From positions 49,095,665-49,159,664 of the forward strand of contig NC_065570.1 of NCBI RefSeq assembly GCF_937616625.2: 64,000 bases of DNA, read 5' to 3'. Below the pieces are notes generated by a model that made no database searches, was not told the origin of the DNA, and worked only from the letters and a program-made list of their open reading frames with translations. Made by a program: the position numbers and the translations under genes. This document shows positions 59,701 to 64,000 of this stretch, one piece after another; within the stretch, counting starts at the first letter, position 1; the number at the start of each line of letters is the position of its first letter. Origin of the DNA: Mercurialis annua (Eukaryota > Streptophyta > Magnoliopsida > Malpighiales > Euphorbiaceae).

Positions 59701-61630
59701 TAAAAAGCACGAGGCGAATTATCCGACGCATGATCTAGAGTTAGCAGCGGTGATTTTCGCGCTAAAAATTTGGAGACATTATTTATATGGTGCCACGTGC
59801 GAGATATTCACGGATCATAAGAGTCTCAAGTACATTTTTGACCAACGAGAGTTAAACCTTAGACAGCGGAGATGGATGGAACTACTGAAAGATTACGATT
59901 GTACGATACAATACCATCCAGGCAAGGCCAACGTAGTGGCAGATGCCTTAAGCAGGAAGTCGGCAGGAAGTCTCGCGCACGTTACAACGACGTGGCGGAG
60001 GCCATTAATCAATGAGATTCATATGGTGTTTAGCCAAGGAGTGGAGTTTGAGATTTCATCTCTCGGAAACCTAATAACTCAGTTAACGATACGATCGACG
60101 TTGATCGATCAGATCAAAGAATTGCAAGCAGACGACCCTCAATTGAAGCATCTAATTGAGGAAGTTCATCAAGGAAAGAGTCAAGATTTCAGTATCGTCA
60201 ACGGAATGCTGAAATACGGCAATCGAATGTGCGTTCCAGATGTGGAGGACTTAAGACAGAAGATCATGGAGGAGACTCATGGAACGATGTATAGCGTTCA
60301 TCCTGGTTCCACGAAGATGTACCACGACATCAAATCAACGTATTGGTGGAGCGGAATGAAGAAAGACATCGCAGAGTTCGTGGCGAAATGCCCGATTTGT
60401 CAACAAGTTAAATTGGAGCATCAGCGACCTTACGGATTTCTTCAGCCGTTACCCATTCCGGAGTGGAAGTGGGAGCAGATCACGATGGATTTTGTAACCG
60501 GACTACCCAAGACGCAAAAAGGTTTTGATTCTATTTGGGTAATCGTAGATCGTTTGACGAAGTCAGCGCACTTCATTCCTATCAAGACGACTTATTCTGC
60601 AGCAAAGTTGGCAGAGATTTATATCGATAAAATCGTGAGCCTACACGGAGTTCCCGTGTCAATCGTTTCAGATAGAGCTTCCGTATTTACCTCTCATTTC
60701 TGGAAAAGCTTACAAGACGCGTTAGGAACACGATTGAATTTTAGCACTGCGTTTCATCCCCAAACAGACGGCCAGTCTGAGCGGACGATTCAAACGTTAG
60801 AAGATATGCTTCGACTTTGCGTATTAGACTTCGGAGGTAGTTGGGATATGTACCTACCCCTAGTCGAGTTTGCCTACAATAACAGCTATCATTCAAGCAT
60901 CGAGATGGCTCCTTACGAAGCATTGTACGGGCGAAAATGTCGATCTCCTATTTGTTGGGACGAAGTCGGTGAACGAAAGCTCACTGGAGCAGAGATCATC
61001 CAGATTACGTCAGAGAAAGTTCCGTTGATAAAGCAGCGTTTGAATACTGCTTCCAGTCGACAGAAGAGTTACGCGGACCCCAAGAGGAAGGATATCGAAT
61101 TTCAGCTCGGAGACTACGTGTTTCTCAAAGTGTCACCGATGAAGGGAGTAATTCGTTTCGGAAAGAAGGGTAAATTGGCTCCGAGATATGTCGGACCATA
61201 TCAGATCGTGGAGCGTATAGGCTCAGTTGCCTATAAACTAGACTTGCCACAGGAGATGTCGCAAGTTCATCCTGTCTTTCATATTTCCATGCTTAGGAAA
61301 TATGTACCAGACCCTTCTCGAATAATTCAACCGCAAGCGGTGGACGTGAGCGAAGAACTGACTTACGAAGAACGGCCAGTACAGATTGTCGACACGCAAA
61401 TACGACAACTACGGACAAAGAGAATTCCGATGGTGAAAGTTCTATGGAGGAGTCAATCCGTAGAAGAGTGCACGTGGGAGACAGAAGAGGATATGAGACA
61501 GAAATATCCATATCTGTTTACTCAAGGTACGTGGCCAAATTTTAAATTCGAGGACGAATTTATTTTAAGGGGAGGTGAATGTAATACCCCAAAATATTTT
61601 AAGATAACTACATCGTGCCACGTGTCGTGA
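56750..61630 (+). CDS. gag-pol polyprotein of G2, 1626 aa
   Basis: Start ATG at 56750 ([17 protein letters not shown]). Order: Gag (about 120-290, [20 protein letters not shown]), CCHC zinc knuckle [14 protein letters not shown] (362-375), aspartic protease ([10 protein letters not shown], motif residues 477-479), reverse transcriptase ([29 protein letters not shown] with Asp813-Asp814), and RNase H ([23 protein letters not shown]). The integrase follows ([10 protein letters not shown]...CPICQ zinc finger; core with [18 protein letters not shown] and [13 protein letters not shown]). A chromodomain-like end is at about 1561-1590 ([19 protein letters not shown]). No internal stop. The frame ends 51 bases inside the 3' LTR. 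The protease has D-P-G where D-S-G or D-T-G is expected, which may disable it. Confidence 0.95.
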   Translation: MSDQRQEVERAAAAARNVIEGAHDVHPEAQDESSVQGGGGGQEAQAQAPGVQAQAQQPNVVGFDLNQFLTGIAAMQANQAEVQNMHREQLQQQQLRNVAFTDRDIVLAYMRLKPTKFDSTGDALDFLEEVERNARRLQANERQTIIMVEMSLKGPAKDWFLQHIQPTMNTMTWAEFANHFREYFLPYAVTENYRSQWLTLSRGNRSVQEYVTEFTRVSRFASDLTTDPVRVNSRFVEGLGAEFVSLTSDIGRTLVQLIDSARQMEISLIRFGRMPDPSNVAPVRDNTFRSVQSVPTQSYVGNYSRYTQRQQERKRPRRRTRVSTSGTGFSARSMSDMGGGVPLCLNCNRRHYGACYTANGACFNCGQRGHFANDCPRQMPQGSMTTVVQPSYQQQRTAHQAASGYDQTGSTFTGQRGRGYTNRGGRNGGGRGTGQTSQAGGSQARVFALNPQEAQASNAVVQGTFPIASQDALILFDPGATHSFVSPNFASKLGVQPAYLRNPLLVATPVGESVEVSIVYPSCPVKVQGRDLLVDLILLEVLAFDVILGMDWLAQHYANVDCRKKTVTFNTPGIEAVSIQGDKMESSASIISAIKACSMLKKGCQGFLAVVRDVEKKSVNLSDVPVVSEYPDVFPEELPGLPPDREIEFCIELAPGTKPISIPPYRMAPAELKELKDQLEELFDRGFIRPSVSPWGAPVLFVKKKDGSLRLCIDYRQLNKVTIKNKYPLPRIDDLFDQLQGAKFFSKIDLRSGYHQLKIRNDDIQKTAFRTRYGHYEFLVMSFGLTNAPAAFMDLMNRIFKPYLDQFVIVFIDDILIYSRSEEEHAQHLRIVLQTLREHQLYAKFSKCEFWLTEVAFLGHVVSQSGIKVDPKKIEAVIEWKRPESVTEVRSFLGLAGYYRRFVQDFSKIAVPLTKLTQKNAKFNWTDQCELSFLKLKECLTTAPVLALPEGTEGLTVYCDASRIGLGCVLMQHGRVIAYASRQLKKHEANYPTHDLELAAVIFALKIWRHYLYGATCEIFTDHKSLKYIFDQRELNLRQRRWMELLKDYDCTIQYHPGKANVVADALSRKSAGSLAHVTTTWRRPLINEIHMVFSQGVEFEISSLGNLITQLTIRSTLIDQIKELQADDPQLKHLIEEVHQGKSQDFSIVNGMLKYGNRMCVPDVEDLRQKIMEETHGTMYSVHPGSTKMYHDIKSTYWWSGMKKDIAEFVAKCPICQQVKLEHQRPYGFLQPLPIPEWKWEQITMDFVTGLPKTQKGFDSIWVIVDRLTKSAHFIPIKTTYSAAKLAEIYIDKIVSLHGVPVSIVSDRASVFTSHFWKSLQDALGTRLNFSTAFHPQTDGQSERTIQTLEDMLRLCVLDFGGSWDMYLPLVEFAYNNSYHSSIEMAPYEALYGRKCRSPICWDEVGERKLTGAEIIQITSEKVPLIKQRLNTASSRQKSYADPKRKDIEFQLGDYVFLKVSPMKGVIRFGKKGKLAPRYVGPYQIVERIGSVAYKLDLPQEMSQVHPVFHISMLRKYVPDPSRIIQPQAVDVSEELTYEERPVQIVDTQIRQLRTKRIPMVKVLWRSQSVEECTWETEEDMRQKYPYLFTQGTWPNFKFEDEFILRGGECNTPKYFKITTSCHVS
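61567..61579 (+). other. Polypurine tract of G2
   Basis: AAGGGGAGGTGAA directly before the 3' LTR; the primer for plus-strand synthesis. Confidence 0.8.
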
Positions 61631-63832
61631 TTTCCGATAAATTAGATTAAGGAGAATTTAATTTAATTATATCGGAAATTCAAGAATAAATTTAATGAGT
61701 CTATTAGCGGAATTTAAGGAGTTAATGTTGAAAATTTGGATGTGGAGGTATTTAGGGGCTAAAGTGCAAATTAGCCAATTAAGCCCGAAAATGGAAATTT
61801 GAGGATTTTCGATGAAAATCTATATTTTAAGTTAATATTATTTATTCGGAGATAAATAATACGTAGTTGAATTAATAGAAAGATTAATTGAATAAGTTTT
61901 GGATTAAATTGAAACTTTTGAAAAGTTTCAAGGACCAAAGCGTACTTTAGCCAGGATATATATAGGTTTGAGATGAATGAAAGAAGGGATCAGAACCTTC
62001 ATCTCTTTTCTTTCTCTTTTGTTTTCTCTCGCTCGTTTCCGATCGATCCGTTGCTCGATTCCGTTTCTCGTCCATATTCGACGCTTAATAGCTCGAATTG
62101 ATCGTATTCACGAGGTGAATCACGGTAAGCTTGACGTTTTACCGTTTCGTTGATTATATTTTAAGTTATATCGATTCGAAGTTTTATGCCACGAAACGAT
62201 TTTATCGTTTCGTTGATTATTGAATTCGATTATAGCGTTTAGAGTTTAGAATTAGTGTTTTTGGCATGTTTACGCTTCGTTTGGATGTCGAATCGTTGAA
62301 AGCATGTCGGAATCGGGTCCGGGGTTGAAAAACCCGTACTGTGCGTAGCACAGCTTAGCTGTGCGAACGCACAGCACCCTTTGCGTTCGCACAGGTGCTG
62401 TGCGAACGCACAGCAAGACTGTGCGATCGCACAGTCTGAAACAGACTGTGCGAATGCACAGTCAACTGTGCGAACGCACAGTCTGCTGTGCGAACGCACA
62501 GTGGGATGTGCTTTCGCACAGCAGTTCGCCCGACCGTCTTATTTCCAAATCTTACCCCGTTTCGCGTAGGATTGTCGGAATCGATTAGTTATCGATTAAC
62601 TTGAATAATTAACCTAATGAGGTTAAACGTGAATGGATTTTGAAGTGGTATACGGTCCGTAAACGAGTTTGATATCGTTTATCGGAATATACGTGAGAAG
62701 CACGACGATTAATGAAAGAAAAACGTATTGAATCTCGAGTCTAGAGTCAATCTTAGAATAGGATTCTGATGTGAATCAAATGTTTTAAAATTGTTTTAGA
62801 TCCAGCAAGGCAAGAAGGAGCTGGACCAGGAGCTCGGGAAGCTTGACGTTCTAAAGCCCCGACGTATTTTTGGATAAGCGTTTTCTGTGAGTTTATACGA
62901 TTTGCTTTTAAAGTATTTAATTAAGCAATTATTTTATATTGCTTTATATTTGAATTGCATGATTTATATATTAAATCTTTAAGTGAGTTGCACATATGCT
63001 TGATTTGAAACCTGTATTGATCCGATGGAACGTGCTACCTATTGAGCGGCAATAGGACTGTGTGATCACCAGTTTTGATTTGATACAGCTGTGAATATGA
63101 TTAAGTACATGAATTTTGAAGGTAGATGTATGATTGTGATACGAGAGTGAACTCGGTTACAGTGTAACCTGAGCCCCGTATCTAGTGGGTTAGACCCACC
63201 ACTGGGATTAAGAGAAGTGTCGCGACTGACGTGGTAGAGTGTGAATACTCCCGGGTCAGACTATTGGATAAGTCTTCCTCTGAGTATATACGGTTAACAT
63301 TTTTGAGGATTAGGGTTTCAATCGGATCTTGTACTTGGCTGCATATGATTGATTACGACTTTATGTTTTATTTGAATACTTATCAGTAAATGTATGAACT
63401 CACTCAGTATATCCCCATATACTGACCCCTCACAGATTTCCTTTCAGGATAGAGACGCTTTGAAGCAACGGATTTCTATCCTACTTCCAGAAGTCTGTAT
63501 TTTTGAGTATGTAAAGAAACAGTACTTTACTCTTAGAGCTGCAGTAGATAAGTGTTTTGTAAGTCAGCTTGTATGTATAGTTTTCTGTAAATATAACTTT
63601 AACGTTTTAAAGTTTTAAACGTTTTACGCTTGCTGCGTTATGTATATTGTGACTGCCAGAGGATATGTGTACCTGGCATGTGTGCTTCTGCATGACACGT
63701 GATTGCTTATGTCATGCATGACGTTTGTGTTTTGCGAAAAATTATTTTACGTTTTTTTGGCTTGCTACGGGTTTCGGAGCAACCACTCCCATTCCCTAGC
63801 GCCGGTCTCGGCTCTGAGATTGGGTCGTGACA
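61580..63832 (+). repeat. 3' LTR of G2, 2253 bp
   Basis: Same ends as the 5' LTR; 88 bp longer only because of extra palindrome units. The polyprotein stop codon lies inside it at 61628-61630. Confidence 0.95.
62339..62521 (+). repeat. Palindrome array in 3' LTR of G2 (9 units)
   Basis: Nine units of the CTGTGCGAACGCACAG type against five in the 5' LTR. The extra 88 bp equals four units of about 22 bp, with centres AT, AA, and one unit with an A-T change in the arm. Confidence 0.9.
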
Positions 63833-63837
63833 AGTTC
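63833..63837 (+). repeat. Target-site duplication of G2, right (AGTTC)
   Basis: Matches 54317-54321. Confidence 0.9.
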
Positions 63838-64000
63838 TCCTAAGCAATGTGAGACAACACATAAACTCTCCATATTTTCATTTCAAATAACAAGGCACTT
63901 CCTTTTTATTTTATTTTCCAAATTCAATTAATTTCAACAATCCCCCACTTTGAATTTTAAAAATAGTTTCTCGAGCAATTTCTGTTAAGATTTTGCATAA
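63838..64000. other. Right flank of G2
   Basis: Together with the duplicated AGTTC it reads GTTCTCCTAAGCAATGTGAGAC, close to the reverse complement of the start of the mini-LTR at 26624. G2 may therefore have inserted into another, antisense repeat. No gene. Confidence 0.4.

Larger units (their letters stand above)
54322..63832 (+). mobile_element. Complete Ty3/gypsy chromovirus-type (Tekay/Del-like) retrotransposon G2
   Basis: 9511 bp: two LTRs, initiator tRNA-Met primer site, one uninterrupted gag-pol frame, polypurine tract and a perfect 5-bp target duplication. Apart from an 88-bp difference in a tandem array I count about seven substitutions between the LTRs (for example at 54350, 55009, 55123, 55157), roughly 0.3%. 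At commonly used plant LTR rates that is on the order of 0.1 million years. The chromodomain-like C-terminus and a coding frame that runs into the 3' LTR fit the Tekay/Del group. Confidence 0.95.

Noticed and set aside
62239..62588. Open frames across the G2 palindrome array
   Set aside because: Same cause as in G1: repeat-encoded, and the 5' LTR copy has different lengths.

Overview
The window is nuclear DNA of a flowering plant, most likely a eudicot. Genes have GT-AG introns and AT-rich spacers. They include a plant histone H2B, cytosolic ribosomal protein S15a, a RabE small GTPase, a DYW-type PPR protein and a PORR-domain protein. Much of the rest is transposons of nearly every plant class. 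I cannot name the species.

Layout. 1-6056: a Ty3/gypsy-type LTR element (here G1) cut by the window edge. It has identical visible LTR ends, no pol gene and only a broken gag-like frame; it sits in a decayed Helitron helicase gene (6057-8108). 8386-8744: a Mutator-type MITE just upstream of an intronless H2B gene (9067-9513). 9907-14054: LINE RNase H remnants on both sides of a compact four-exon RRM gene on the minus strand (10791-11889). 15076-15920: RPS15A with site II and telo-box promoter motifs. 17.5-33.2 kb: repeat-rich and almost gene-free. It holds a 3'-truncated copia element, a probable insertion of mitochondrial DNA, SINE-like pieces, a long inverted-repeat element carrying a mini-LTR element, nested Stowaway MITEs, a Tourist MITE and a Mutator-type MITE containing a LINE tail.

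33.6-51.7 kb is the gene island: RabE GTPase (+), DYW PPR protein (+), a callose synthase fragment (+), a duplicated 3' half of the RabE gene (+), a gene with a Tify-domain-binding-like C-terminus (-), a decayed ERCC1 fragment (-), the 3' exons of an unrecognised gene (-), and an intronless PORR gene (-). The RabE half-copy and its flank show that RabE and the TDBD-like gene were once convergent neighbours. A partial duplication now separates them, with the PPR gene and the callose synthase fragment in between.

54322-63832 is a complete, very young Ty3/gypsy chromovirus-type element (here G2): 5-bp target duplication AGTTC, almost identical LTRs, and one uninterrupted gag-pol frame of 1626 residues with a chromodomain-like tail. 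Its protease motif reads D-P-G instead of D-S/T-G.

The most unusual signal is in the LTRs of G1 and G2. Although the two families differ widely in sequence, both LTRs carry (i) a tandem array of short palindromes built on TGCG-NN-CGCA, whose copy number differs between the two LTRs of G2, and (ii) four hairpins in the same order, three with compensatory base-pair changes between families. This looks like a conserved structured RNA (or DNA) module of the LTR transcript. I do not know a description of it.
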